A stretch of 6,660 bases of DNA from Chloroflexaceae bacterium UBA1466. Lineage in GTDB: Bacteria; Chloroflexota; Chloroflexia; Chloroflexales; Chloroflexaceae. Within the stretch, counting starts at the first letter, position 1, and the number at the start of each line of letters is the position of its first letter. Both the position numbers and the translations under genes were made by a program. Location: NCBI GenBank assembly GCA_002325605.1, contig DCSM01000052.1, positions 1 through 6,660 of the forward strand, in the 5' to 3' direction. The notes beneath the pieces are model-generated. The model saw only the letters and a list, made by a program, of their open reading frames with translations, did not search any database and was not told the origin of the DNA. This document shows positions 1 to 5,951 of this stretch, piece by piece.

Positions 1-645
1 GCCTTAATGGGGGAGCGGGCCAGAGTACTGCTTATGCTGGGGTCTAAGTTAGCTAGTCAAGGGAAGCAGGAAGAACAATACGCTACTGCCGAGAAGGTTT
101 TGCAAAGGGCCCACATGCTTGACCCCAAGTATGGTGATACCGATGTCCAGTTAGGGGAACTCTACTTGGTGCAAGGTAAACTTCCCGAAGCTGTAAACCT
201 TTATTCTGAAACCATCCAACTTGATGCTCACCGTCTCGACCAATACATCGAACGGGCTTTGGCGGCCTTAGAAGGTCAGCCTGACCTTCTCCGAAAGCTC
301 CGTGATGCCTATGCCCATGCGGTAGAAACTGATCAGGTTGGGAAAGATGCGACTAAAGATGCGCTACTCTATAACATCTTAGGGATGCTCTCGGTGCGGG
401 TTGGGGATATGCCTAAAGCAGTGGAAGCCTATCAGAAGGCTGTTGCCCTTCAACCTAACGAGGCGGACAGCGTGCGGAACTATACCCTTGTCCTTAGCGA
501 TACGCGCCAGTATGCCGAAGCCTTCTCGCAAACGCAGCACCTTCTCAATTTGCTCGCAAAGGAAAAGGGAAAGGAGCAAGAAGCAGCCGCTTTTAGCTGG
601 CTTGCTGAATTCTTCAAATCCCAGCTGGCCCCTGGCGGCCAGTAA
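1..645 (+). CDS. TPR-repeat protein, C-terminal part (5' end outside window)
   Basis: The reading frame is open from base 1 (Ala-Leu-Met...) to a TAA at 643-645. The ATG at 7 is therefore probably internal and only the last 214 residues are seen. They form helical pairs of the tetratricopeptide type. Clear units lie near residues 47-77 (LGELYLVQGKLPEAVNLYSE) and 120-153 (YNILGMLSVRVGDMPKAVEA, then YQKAVALQPN). Weaker ones lie near 7-43 and 155-187. TPR arrays bind peptides or partner proteins, so no enzymatic role can be read from this part. No membrane segment is visible in the stretch present. In some bacteria such C-terminal TPRs follow an O-antigen ligase/polymerase-type membrane domain. 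The WecA-type gene downstream would fit that, but this is inference. A strong terminator follows at once, so this is the last gene of its transcript. Confidence is high for a TPR protein and low for any specific function. Confidence 0.85.
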   Translation, partial: ALMGERARVLLMLGSKLASQGKQEEQYATAEKVLQRAHMLDPKYGDTDVQLGELYLVQGKLPEAVNLYSETIQLDAHRLDQYIERALAALEGQPDLLRKLRDAYAHAVETDQVGKDATKDALLYNILGMLSVRVGDMPKAVEAYQKAVALQPNEADSVRNYTLVLSDTRQYAEAFSQTQHLLNLLAKEKGKEQEAAAFSWLAEFFKSQLAPGGQ

Positions 646-664
646 ATTCTTTGGCTAACCTTCT

Positions 665-709
665 GGGGCGATGAAGCAGGGTTTTCAGACTTGCTTCATC
701 GCCCTATTT
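665..709 (+). terminator. Rho-independent terminator after the TPR gene
   Basis: The 13-base arms GGGCGATGAAGCA (666-678) and TGCTTCATCGCCC (692-704) are perfectly complementary. They can be extended by a G-T pair at 665/705 and enclose a 13-base loop. The downstream tract is short and broken (TATTTGTATG), so termination may be less than complete. The hairpin starts 20 bases after the TPR stop codon, which is typical for an intrinsic terminator. Confidence 0.8.
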
Positions 710-722
710 GTATGATTATAAG
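691..722 (+). promoter_or_regulatory. Possible promoter for the WecA-type gene
   Basis: The short stretch between the terminator and the ATG at 738 contains overlapping -10-like hexamers: TATGAT (711-716), TATAAG (717-722) and TAGAAT (724-729). TTGCTT (691-696) lies 17 bases before GATTAT (714-719) but sits inside the terminator's right arm. No single pair is convincing. Because the preceding gene ends with a terminator, a promoter is expected here. There is no good Shine-Dalgarno before 738. If TAGAAT were the -10, the transcript would be nearly leaderless. Confidence 0.35.
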
Positions 723-737
723 CTAGAATAGGCCCGC

Positions 738-1769
738 ATGCTTCAAGTCATTCTCATCCTCTTCACGGCCCTAACCTTCTCCATTGTTGGGACATCTCTT
801 GCGCGGCGCATTGCCCTGCGGATTGGGATTATCTCTATACCGCGTTCCCGTGACCTTCACCAAGCCCCGGTCCCGCTCTTAGGGGGAGCCGCAATCTATC
901 TTTCCTTTCTAATCGCACTCCTCTTCTTAGGCGAACGGGCCTACGTGCGGGAGTTGGTAGGGATTCTGCTTGGGGCCACGCTTATCTCCCTCTTTGGCCT
1001 GGCCGATGACCATTGGGGCTTATCGGCCCTTCTCAAGATGGGGGGGCAGATCTTAGCGGGAATTATCCTCATTCTAGGGGGAACAAGTATCCAGCTTTTT
1101 GCGGCTCCCTGGGCTAATTGGTTCCTGACCTTGGTCTGGGTGGTAGGGATCACCAATGCCCTAAACTTCCTCGACAATATGGACGGGCTTTCGGGGGGCG
1201 TAGCTACCGTCGCAGCGGCCTTCTTTGTCCTGTTGGCTGCGATGAATGAACCACGGCAAGTCCTTGTCGGCACAATGGCCGCCTCCCTTATTGGGGCCTG
1301 TATTGGTTTTCTGCGTTACAACCTCAACCCCGCAACCATCTTCATGGGGGATACGGGGAGCCTTTTCCTGGGTTTTATCCTTGCTGCCTTAGGAATCAAG
1401 CTCCGCTTTCTCTCCAACGTACCTTTAGTAACTTGGATGGTTCCCCTTTGCGTGCTAGGGCTCCCGATCTTTGATACAACCCTGGTCTTTTGTTCTCGCT
1501 TACGCCGAGGGGTCAATCCCTTTACCACCGCAGGCAAAGATCACCTTTCCCATAGGCTTGTGGCTTTGGGCCTGACCAAGCGGGAAGCTGTTTTGACCTG
1601 CTACTTATTGGGGGGAGCGAGCGGCATGATCGGCACGTACCTTACCCAAGCGCGGTTTGAAGAAGCCTACATCGCAGCGGGCGCGATGTTGATGATTTTG
1701 ATCCTTGGCGTAGTTTGGCTTGAAGTTCGTTGCCCCAATGGAATCCGAAATCCTTCCCTCAAACCCTGA
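738..1769 (+). CDS. Undecaprenyl-phosphate sugar-1-phosphate transferase, MraY/WecA/TagO family
   Basis: This integral membrane enzyme is predicted to move GlcNAc-1-phosphate (or a related HexNAc-1-phosphate) from a UDP-sugar to undecaprenyl phosphate, the first committed step of O-antigen, teichoic acid or other surface polysaccharide synthesis. The 343 residues are mostly hydrophobic, with about ten membrane spans, which is the usual size and shape. Family motifs appear in order: the Asp pair D90-D91 in GLADDHWGL; N140-ALNFLDNMDGLSGG with N143, D146 and D149; the catalytic-region motif NLNPATIFMGDTGSLFLGF (residues 195-213, with G204-D205); and the cytoplasmic histidine motif GKDHLSHRL (266-274), corresponding to HIHH of WecA. 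The last motif favours the WecA/TagO (polyprenyl-P GlcNAc-1-P) branch over MraY. The exact sugar cannot be told. ATG 738 is chosen because it opens directly into the first membrane span, although its ribosome site is weak. The gene is separated from the TPR gene by a terminator and is followed by repeats without a clear terminator. Confidence 0.92.
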   Translation: MLQVILILFTALTFSIVGTSLARRIALRIGIISIPRSRDLHQAPVPLLGGAAIYLSFLIALLFLGERAYVRELVGILLGATLISLFGLADDHWGLSALLKMGGQILAGIILILGGTSIQLFAAPWANWFLTLVWVVGITNALNFLDNMDGLSGGVATVAAAFFVLLAAMNEPRQVLVGTMAASLIGACIGFLRYNLNPATIFMGDTGSLFLGFILAALGIKLRFLSNVPLVTWMVPLCVLGLPIFDTTLVFCSRLRRGVNPFTTAGKDHLSHRLVALGLTKREAVLTCYLLGGASGMIGTYLTQARFEEAYIAAGAMLMILILGVVWLEVRCPNGIRNPSLKP

Positions 1770-1798
1770 GACCTTTTAAGGGGAAGGGGTATAAAGCA

Positions 1799-1812
1799 AT
1801 AGCTAAAGCTAT
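1799..1812. repeat. REP-like palindrome ATAGCT-AA-AGCTAT
   Basis: Six-base arms around an AA loop, in unit 1 of the tandem array. The copy in unit 2 (1875-1888) has two changes that weaken the stem. Confidence 0.7.
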
Positions 1813-1833
1813 GGGAAAACGAAGACCAGGAAG

Positions 1834-1851
1834 CCACAGCTTTAGCTGTGG
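1834..1851. repeat. REP-like palindrome CCACAGCT-TT-AGCTGTGG
   Basis: Eight-base perfect arms around TT, the opposite orientation of the same GCTNNAGC core. There is no T-tract, so it is not a classical terminator, although it could protect the 3' end of the upstream mRNA. The equivalent in unit 2 (2064-2079) is degraded to CACAGCTTTAGGCGTG. Confidence 0.7.
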
Positions 1852-1888
1852 GGAAGGGGAAGGGGTATAAAGCAACAGCTAAAACTAT

Positions 1889-1896
1889 GGGAAAAC
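1889..1896. repeat. Left target-site duplication GGGAAAAC
   Basis: This is an exact copy of 2042-2049 and of the single GGGAAAAC in the intact unit 1 (1813-1820). It lies 76 bases after the latter, as expected for its place in unit 2. Confidence 0.8.
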
Positions 1897-1932
1897 GGTA
1901 GTGCCAAAGTCAGTAGTGGTGAAGTTTAGCTT

Positions 1933-1951
1933 CCAGGAGGCCAGGAGGCCA
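1933..1951. repeat. Short tandem duplication of CCAGGAGG inside the insertion
   Basis: CCAGGAGG occurs twice back to back (1933-1940, 1941-1948), followed by the beginning of a third copy (CCA). This period-8 slippage-type duplication abuts the following palindrome. Confidence 0.75.
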
Positions 1952-1991
1952 AAGGCTTCAGCCTTTGGGGGCCAAGGGCTAAAGCCATTGG
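1949..1991. repeat. Pair of adjacent REP-like hairpins inside the insertion
   Basis: The first hairpin is CCAAAGGCT-TC-AGCCTTTGG (1949-1968), with 9-bp perfect arms. The second pairs CCAA (1972-1975) and GGCT (1977-1980) with AGCC (1983-1986) and TTGG (1988-1991) around an AA loop with one G/A mismatch. Two neighbouring hairpins of the same class are the arrangement seen in many REP/BIME-type elements. Confidence 0.65.
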
Positions 1992-2041
1992 ATTCCTGTT
2001 GCCAAAAGCCCCCCAAAGTCCACTACCCTTACAGGACTACC

Positions 2042-2049
2042 GGGAAAAC
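2042..2049. repeat. Right target-site duplication GGGAAAAC
   Basis: The second copy of the duplicated target is followed by GAAGACCAGGAA, which is what follows GGGAAAAC in unit 1. The interrupted unit therefore resumes exactly here. Confidence 0.8.
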
Positions 2050-2105
2050 GAAGACCAGGAATTCACAGCTTTAGGCGTGGGGAAGGGGAAGGGGTATAAA
2101 GCTAC

Positions 2106-2123
2106 CAATAGCTAAAGCTATTG
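2106..2123. repeat. REP-like palindrome CAATAGCT-AA-AGCTATTG
   Basis: Eight-base perfect arms around AA, in the partial unit 3. The 3' part with its ATTCC tail (2111-2128) closely resembles 1978-1995 inside the insertion, which suggests both belong to one palindrome family. Confidence 0.7.
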
Positions 2124-2186
2124 ATTCCACAGAATAAAAGATACCTTTCCTGCAAGGAATAAGAAAGCAAGAGTTTAGCAACCGAT
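2124..2186 (+). other. carB leader region, no convincing promoter or RBS
   Basis: These 63 bases separate the last repeat from the carB ATG. They contain AT-rich stretches (AGAATAAAAGATAC) and a small hairpin TTCCT-GCA-AGGAA (2147-2159). I cannot find a well-spaced -35/-10 pair. TTGATT (2121-2126) has no partner at 16-18 bases. The only purine-rich stretch upstream (AGAG, 2170-2173) is too far from the ATG to be a good Shine-Dalgarno. No pyrimidine-responsive attenuator with a T-tract is visible. Confidence 0.5.
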
Positions 2187-5100
2187 ATGCCTAAACGTAC
2201 AGACCTGCACACGATTCTCATCTTAGGTTCGGGCCCAATAGTGATTGGCCAGGCTTGTGAGTTTGACTATTCAGGGGCGCAAGCTTGTAAGGCCCTCCGG
2301 GAGGAAGCCTACCGGGTGGTCTTGGTTAATTCCAACCCGGCGACGATTATGACCGATCCTGAGCTTGCGGATGCAACCTACATTGAACCCCTTACGGTTG
2401 AGAGCCTAGAAGCCATCATTGCCAAAGAACGGCCTCAGGCTTTACTTCCTACCGTCGGGGGGCAGACGGCCCTCAATTTAGCGGTGGCCCTTCATGAGAA
2501 GGGGATCCTCGAACGCTATGGGGTCGAGTTGATTGGAGCTTCGGCGGAAGCGGTCCATATTGCGGAAGATCGGCAACGTTTCAAAGAGAAGATGCTTGAG
2601 ATCGGGTTAGAAGTAGCCCAAAGTGGGATTGCCCATACTTGGCAGGAAGCTCAAGAAGTGGTCCACAAGACTAACTTTCCCGCGATCATCCGCCCCTCCT
2701 TCACGTTGGGGGGCGAGGGAGCGGGAATTGCCTATAATGTTGAGGAGTTCCGAGCGTTGGTGGAGTACGCTCTGGATGTTTCCCCAATCCATCAAGTTCT
2801 GATTGAGGAGAGCGTCTTAGGATGGAAGGAATTTGAGCTAGAGATTATGCGGGATAAGGCAGATAATGGGGTGATTATCTGTAGCATTGAGAATATAGAC
2901 CCGATGGGGGTGCATACGGGGGATAGCGTTACCGTTGCACCTGCGCTGACCTTGACAGACCGTGAGTACCAACAATTGCGCGATATGGGGTTGAAGGTCT
3001 TGCGAGCGGTAGGGGTTGAGACGGGGGGAAGTAATGTGCAATTTGCAGTCAACCCCAGGGATGGGCGAGTCTTAGTGATTGAGATGAACCCTCGTGTTAG
3101 CCGAAGTAGCGCTTTAGCCAGCAAAGCTACGGGCTTCCCGATTGCGAAGATCGCTGCTAAGTTGGCGGTAGGGTATACCCTTGATGAGTTACGCAACGAT
3201 ATTACCCGTGAAACTCCTGCCAGCTTCGAGCCGACCCTTGACTATGTAGTGGTGAAGATTCCCCGCTGGACGTTTGAGAAGTTCTCTGCTGCTGACCAAA
3301 CATTGGGTACACAAATGAAGAGTGTTGGGGAAGTAATGGCCATTGGGCGCACCTTTGGGGAAGCTTTCCAGAAGGCCTGGCGTTCGCTGGAGCAAGGTCG
3401 CGCAGGTTGGGGAGCAGATGGAAAGGGGCAAATTGAACGAGAGCTACTGCGGGAGAGGCTGATTACTCCGCATCCAGACCGTTTCTTTTACATTCGGTAT
3501 GCTCTTCAGAGTGGCATGAACGTTGATCAGATCGTAGCCCTTACGAAGATCGACCCGTGGTTTATCTATGAGTTTGAGCGGCTTGTAAACTTGGAAGGGC
3601 GCATTCGAGCCTTTGCCTTAGATACGCTCCCGCCAGACCTTCTGCGCCAAGCCAAACGCGCAGGTTATAGCGATGCCCAACTGGCCTACTTGTTACGGGA
3701 ATCGGTGGAAGCTCGTTTCCCTACCGAGATGGCCGTGCGGAATCGCCGAAAGGCCTTGGGGATTCTGCCGACCTTCCATTGCGTAGATACTTGCGCGGCT
3801 GAATTCCCTGCCTTTACCCCGTACCTTTACTCTTCCTACGAAACTGAAGATGAGGCTAACCCTTCTGACCGTCGAAAGGTCTTAATCCTAGGAAGTGGCC
3901 CCAATCGGATTGGGCAAGGGATTGAGTTTGACTATTGTTGTTGCCATGCGGTCTTTGGTTTGCAGAAGTTGGGCTATGAGACCATCATGGTCAATTGTAA
4001 CCCTGAGACGGTCTCAACGGACTATGATACCGCTGACCGCCTCTACTTTGAACCTTTGACGTTGGAAGATGTCTTAAATATCGTTGATGTAGAGCAACCT
4101 GCGGGGGTTCTGGTCCAGTTTGGGGGGCAGACCCCGCTCAAACTCTCACGGGCCTTAGAGGCGGCAGGGGTTCCAATCTGGGGAACTTCCCCCGACGCGA
4201 TTGACCTTGCCGAAGATCGGGAACGCTTTGGAACGCTGCTTGATGAGTTGGGTATTCCCGCGCCCGAACATGGCAGTGCGACCTCTTGGGAAGAAGCTTA
4301 TGCGGTGGCCCAGCAAATTGGCTACCCCGTAGTGGTCCGGCCTTCCTACGTCTTAGGGGGGCGGGCGATGGCGATTGTCTATGACAACTCAAGTTTGGAA
4401 CGCTATATGCGTGAAGCGGTAGACGCTTCCCCAGAACATCCCGTCTTGATAGACCGTTTCTTGGAAGATGCTTTTGAGATGGATGTGGATGCGATTAGCG
4501 ACGGGCAGGAAGTAGTTATCGCGGGGATCATGGAGCAGATTGAATTGGCGGGGGTGCATAGCGGAGATAGTGCTTGTGTTATCCCTACTTATATGCTTGC
4601 TGAAGAACACCTTGAAACGCTGCGCGAATATACGGTCAGCCTGGCGCGGGCCTTAGGGGTTGTAGGGTTGATCAATATCCAATATGCAATGAAGGATAAC
4701 AAAATCTACGTTTTGGAAGTCAACCCTCGCGCCAGCCGTACCATTCCCTTTGTCTCGAAAGCGACGGGGATTCCCTGGGCCCAAATAGCGACGCAAGTTG
4801 TTGCGGGGGGGCTATCTTTACCTGAATGGGCAGCTACTTATCGGGCTAAGGAGTATAAGCATCAGGGCTACCATGTGAAGGAAGTAGTCCTCCCCTGGAG
4901 TCGTTTTGCAGGAGTAGATACGCTTTTGGGGCCGGAGATGCGCTCCACGGGGGAAGCTATGGGCAGTGGCCTGACCTTTGGGGAGGCCTTCGCCAAGGCC
5001 CAGCAAGGCTGCGGGCTACACTTCCCCCTCCAAGGTAAAGCTTTCCTTAGTGTCAATGATAACGATAAAGGGAACCTGATCGCCATTGCCCGTGATCTAG

Positions 5101-5432
5101 CGGCTCTGGGCTTTAGCTTACTAGCGACGGGCGGAACGGCCATGGCCTTGCAAGCCGCGGGGTTAGAAGTAACACCGATCTACAAGGTCAAGGAAGGTCG
5201 CCCCAATGCTGTGGACTACATTAAAAATGGGGAAGTAGCCTTAGTTGTTAATACGCCCCTAGGGAAGGACAGCTTCTTTGATGAGGGAGCTATCCGGCGT
5301 GCCACGACAACTTATGGTGTACCTACCGTAACGACCCTTTCAGGTGCTGCCGCTGCCGTGCAAGCCATCCGTTCGATGCGCGAGGGTGGTTGGATAACGC
5401 AAAGCTTGCAAGAGCGCATTAGCCAGGAGTAA
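2187..5432 (+). CDS. carB: Carbamoyl-phosphate synthase large subunit CarB
   Basis: CarB makes carbamoyl phosphate from bicarbonate, ammonia (delivered by the CarA glutaminase) and two ATP, for pyrimidine and arginine synthesis in the cytoplasm. At 1081 residues it is full length (E. coli about 1073). Order: carboxyphosphate ATP-grasp half (about 1-400), oligomerisation region (about 400-560), carbamoyl-phosphate half (from about 565, LGSGPNRIGQGIEFDY), and a C-terminal MGS-like allosteric domain (about 945-1060, with GGTA and KVKEGRP). ATP-site residues are in place: R169, G175-G176, H243, Q285, E299 and N301 match E. coli numbering. The second-half equivalents R718, H791 and E844 are shifted by three. 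The ornithine-contact segment IELAGVHSGDSAC is kept. The glycine loop of the first half reads GGEGAG instead of the usual GG(S/T)GGG. ATG 2187 begins directly at the conserved MPKRTDLHTILILGSGPIVIGQ region. There is no carA next to it. A PAS gene follows four bases later. Confidence 0.97.
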   Translation: MPKRTDLHTILILGSGPIVIGQACEFDYSGAQACKALREEAYRVVLVNSNPATIMTDPELADATYIEPLTVESLEAIIAKERPQALLPTVGGQTALNLAVALHEKGILERYGVELIGASAEAVHIAEDRQRFKEKMLEIGLEVAQSGIAHTWQEAQEVVHKTNFPAIIRPSFTLGGEGAGIAYNVEEFRALVEYALDVSPIHQVLIEESVLGWKEFELEIMRDKADNGVIICSIENIDPMGVHTGDSVTVAPALTLTDREYQQLRDMGLKVLRAVGVETGGSNVQFAVNPRDGRVLVIEMNPRVSRSSALASKATGFPIAKIAAKLAVGYTLDELRNDITRETPASFEPTLDYVVVKIPRWTFEKFSAADQTLGTQMKSVGEVMAIGRTFGEAFQKAWRSLEQGRAGWGADGKGQIERELLRERLITPHPDRFFYIRYALQSGMNVDQIVALTKIDPWFIYEFERLVNLEGRIRAFALDTLPPDLLRQAKRAGYSDAQLAYLLRESVEARFPTEMAVRNRRKALGILPTFHCVDTCAAEFPAFTPYLYSSYETEDEANPSDRRKVLILGSGPNRIGQGIEFDYCCCHAVFGLQKLGYETIMVNCNPETVSTDYDTADRLYFEPLTLEDVLNIVDVEQPAGVLVQFGGQTPLKLSRALEAAGVPIWGTSPDAIDLAEDRERFGTLLDELGIPAPEHGSATSWEEAYAVAQQIGYPVVVRPSYVLGGRAMAIVYDNSSLERYMREAVDASPEHPVLIDRFLEDAFEMDVDAISDGQEVVIAGIMEQIELAGVHSGDSACVIPTYMLAEEHLETLREYTVSLARALGVVGLINIQYAMKDNKIYVLEVNPRASRTIPFVSKATGIPWAQIATQVVAGGLSLPEWAATYRAKEYKHQGYHVKEVVLPWSRFAGVDTLLGPEMRSTGEAMGSGLTFGEAFAKAQQGCGLHFPLQGKAFLSVNDNDKGNLIAIARDLAALGFSLLATGGTAMALQAAGLEVTPIYKVKEGRPNAVDYIKNGEVALVVNTPLGKDSFFDEGAIRRATTTYGVPTVTTLSGAAAAVQAIRSMREGGWITQSLQERISQE
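5424..5429 (+). promoter_or_regulatory. Shine-Dalgarno of the PAS gene, inside the carB 3' end
   Basis: CAGGAG lies seven bases before ATG 5437 and overlaps the last codons of carB. It is the best ribosome site among the starts in this window. It fixes the PAS start and makes translational coupling with carB likely. Confidence 0.8.
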
Positions 5433-5436
5433 ACCT

Positions 5437-5883
5437 ATGGCCAAGCAAAAGACCTTCTTGAGTTATTTCGCCCCGCAGATGAACGGGTCTGTACCTGTCA
5501 TCTTCCTTCCGCCGCCGGCCAACGACCCAGCGAAACTCATCATTGCGCCTGCCTTTCAGCAGGTCGCCGATGCGCTAACCGTTGGCCTCGCTTTAGCCAA
5601 TTTAGATGGGACCTTGGTCTATCTGAACCCTGCTTTCCAAACGCTCATTAGCAGCAACGAAATGCAGGAAGAGCTTACCTTGTATGACCTTTTCACCGAC
5701 CTTGAAGAAGCTGACCACTTAATGACTATGGTCTACGAGATCGGTGAGCAAGGAACGTGGCAAGGAGTGCTGACCTATCACCAAACTTCAGGCCCAACCG
5801 TCAAGCTTTTTCTAGCCGTTGACCTTCTTTACAACTCTGCGGCCCAGCCCCAAGCGTTGGGGCTACTGTTCCAGCCTGCTTAG
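5437..5883 (+). CDS. Small PAS-domain protein without output domain
   Basis: The 148-residue soluble protein has a short N-terminal extension (1-40, with a Pro-rich FLPPPAND) followed by one PAS-like fold. PAS features: an ALTVGLALANLDGTLVYLNPAF strand-turn-strand segment (46-67) with the typical N-P-A-F at 64-67; a helical middle with LYDLF (82-86); and the closing strands WQGVLTYHQTSGPTVKLFLAV (108-128) and ALGLLFQ (140-146). PAS domains bind small ligands or cofactors, or mediate dimerisation. No kinase, cyclase, helix-turn-helix or membrane part is present, so it is probably a partner or adaptor for another protein. No cofactor-binding residue can be assigned. The gene begins 4 bases after carB with an AGGAG site inside it, so the two are almost certainly co-transcribed. 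A hairpin terminator ends the unit. A link to carbamoyl phosphate metabolism is only suggested by position. Confidence 0.8.
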   Translation: MAKQKTFLSYFAPQMNGSVPVIFLPPPANDPAKLIIAPAFQQVADALTVGLALANLDGTLVYLNPAFQTLISSNEMQEELTLYDLFTDLEEADHLMTMVYEIGEQGTWQGVLTYHQTSGPTVKLFLAVDLLYNSAAQPQALGLLFQPA

Positions 5884-5897
5884 GTTGTGAATTTGCC

Positions 5898-5937
5898 AGG
5901 CCTTTGCGGTCTTGAAGACCGTAAAGGCCTTCTCTCT
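5898..5937 (+). terminator. Rho-independent terminator of the carB-PAS unit
   Basis: AGGCCTTTGCGGTC (5898-5911) pairs with GACCGTAAAGGCCT (5917-5930), giving 14 base pairs with one G-T, or 15 with T5912-A5916. The loop is very small. The tail TTCTCTCTCCC is pyrimidine-rich rather than a pure T run. It lies 15 bases after the PAS stop codon. Confidence 0.8.
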
Positions 5938-5942
5938 CCCTA

Positions 5943-5951
5943 TGATATAAT
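5943..5951 (+). promoter_or_regulatory. Extended -10 promoter element TGATATAAT
   Basis: A consensus TATAAT (5946-5951) is preceded by TG one base upstream (TGnTATAAT). The sequence 17 bases further upstream (AAAGGC, 5923-5928) is inside the terminator arm and is not a good -35. The extended -10 could compensate. Transcription would start near 5958 and cross the gap towards the HTH gene, giving a leader of about 210 bases or a small RNA. Confidence 0.5.

Larger units (their letters stand above)
1897..2041. mobile_element. 145-bp MITE-like non-coding insertion with 8-bp target duplication
   Basis: The element begins GGTAGTGCC (1897) and ends GGACTACC (2041), so the outer six bases are perfectly inverted. 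A second inverted block, GTAGTGG (1913-1919) against CCACTAC (2020-2026), makes an imperfect terminal repeat of roughly 22-23 bases. It is flanked by direct copies of GGGAAAAC at 1889-1896 and 2042-2049. The uninterrupted unit has a single GGGAAAAC (1813-1820), so this is a target-site duplication. The interior codes for nothing and is rich in hairpins. Such features match a miniature inverted-repeat element mobilised in trans by an IS transposase. An 8-bp duplication occurs in several families (for example ISL3, IS1595, IS66, IS256, sometimes IS1), so the parent family is not decided. The boundary could equally be read as a 144-bp element with a 9-bp duplication. Confidence 0.8.
1780..2123. 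repeat. 76-bp tandem repeat array (about 2.5 copies), interrupted by an insertion
   Basis: The landmark TATAAAGC occurs at 1790, 1866 and 2095, always preceded by GGGGAAGGGG. The first step is 76 bases. The second is 229, which equals 76 plus 153 (145 inserted plus 8 duplicated). Each unit reads, in order: GGGG tract, TATAAAGC, an AGCTAAAGCT palindrome, GGGAAAAC, GAAGACCAGGAA, a CACAGCTTTAG palindrome, then GGGGAA. By eye, units 1 and 2 differ at 6 of 76 positions. Four of these fall in the second palindrome and its edge, two in the first. Unit 3 is partial and diverges after 2128. The number of GGGGAA hexamer tracts also varies (2, 3, 3). There is no reading frame or gene here. The array sits between the WecA-type gene and carB. 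Confidence 0.9.

Noticed and set aside
401..658. 85-codon + strand frame overlapping the TPR gene
   Set aside because: It is out of frame with the clear TPR repeats and has no motif or ribosome site of its own. A shadow frame.
1790..1797. TATAAAGC as a -10 promoter element
   Set aside because: It occurs once in each repeat unit at the same phase, with no -35 at the right distance, so it is part of the repeat rather than a specific promoter.
1834..1851. Intrinsic terminator after the WecA-type gene
   Set aside because: The hairpin is perfect but is followed by GGGGAAGGGG rather than a T-tract, and the same motif recurs in the repeat units, so it is better explained as a repeat palindrome.
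1780..2123. CRISPR array
   Set aside because: The repeated units are 76 bp, directly contiguous, and themselves palindromic. There are no regular unique spacers and no cas genes. The single gap is explained by an insertion with target duplication.
2147..2159. Pyrimidine-type attenuator in front of carB
   Set aside because: The TTCCT-GCA-AGGAA hairpin has only five pairs, no T-tract and no alternative anti-structure that I can see.
2792..3196. 134-codon minus-strand frame inside carB
   Set aside because: It lies fully antisense to a highly conserved CarB region, resembles no family, and can be explained by the codon bias of carB. The other minus-strand frames in carB and the WecA-type gene are rejected for the same reason.
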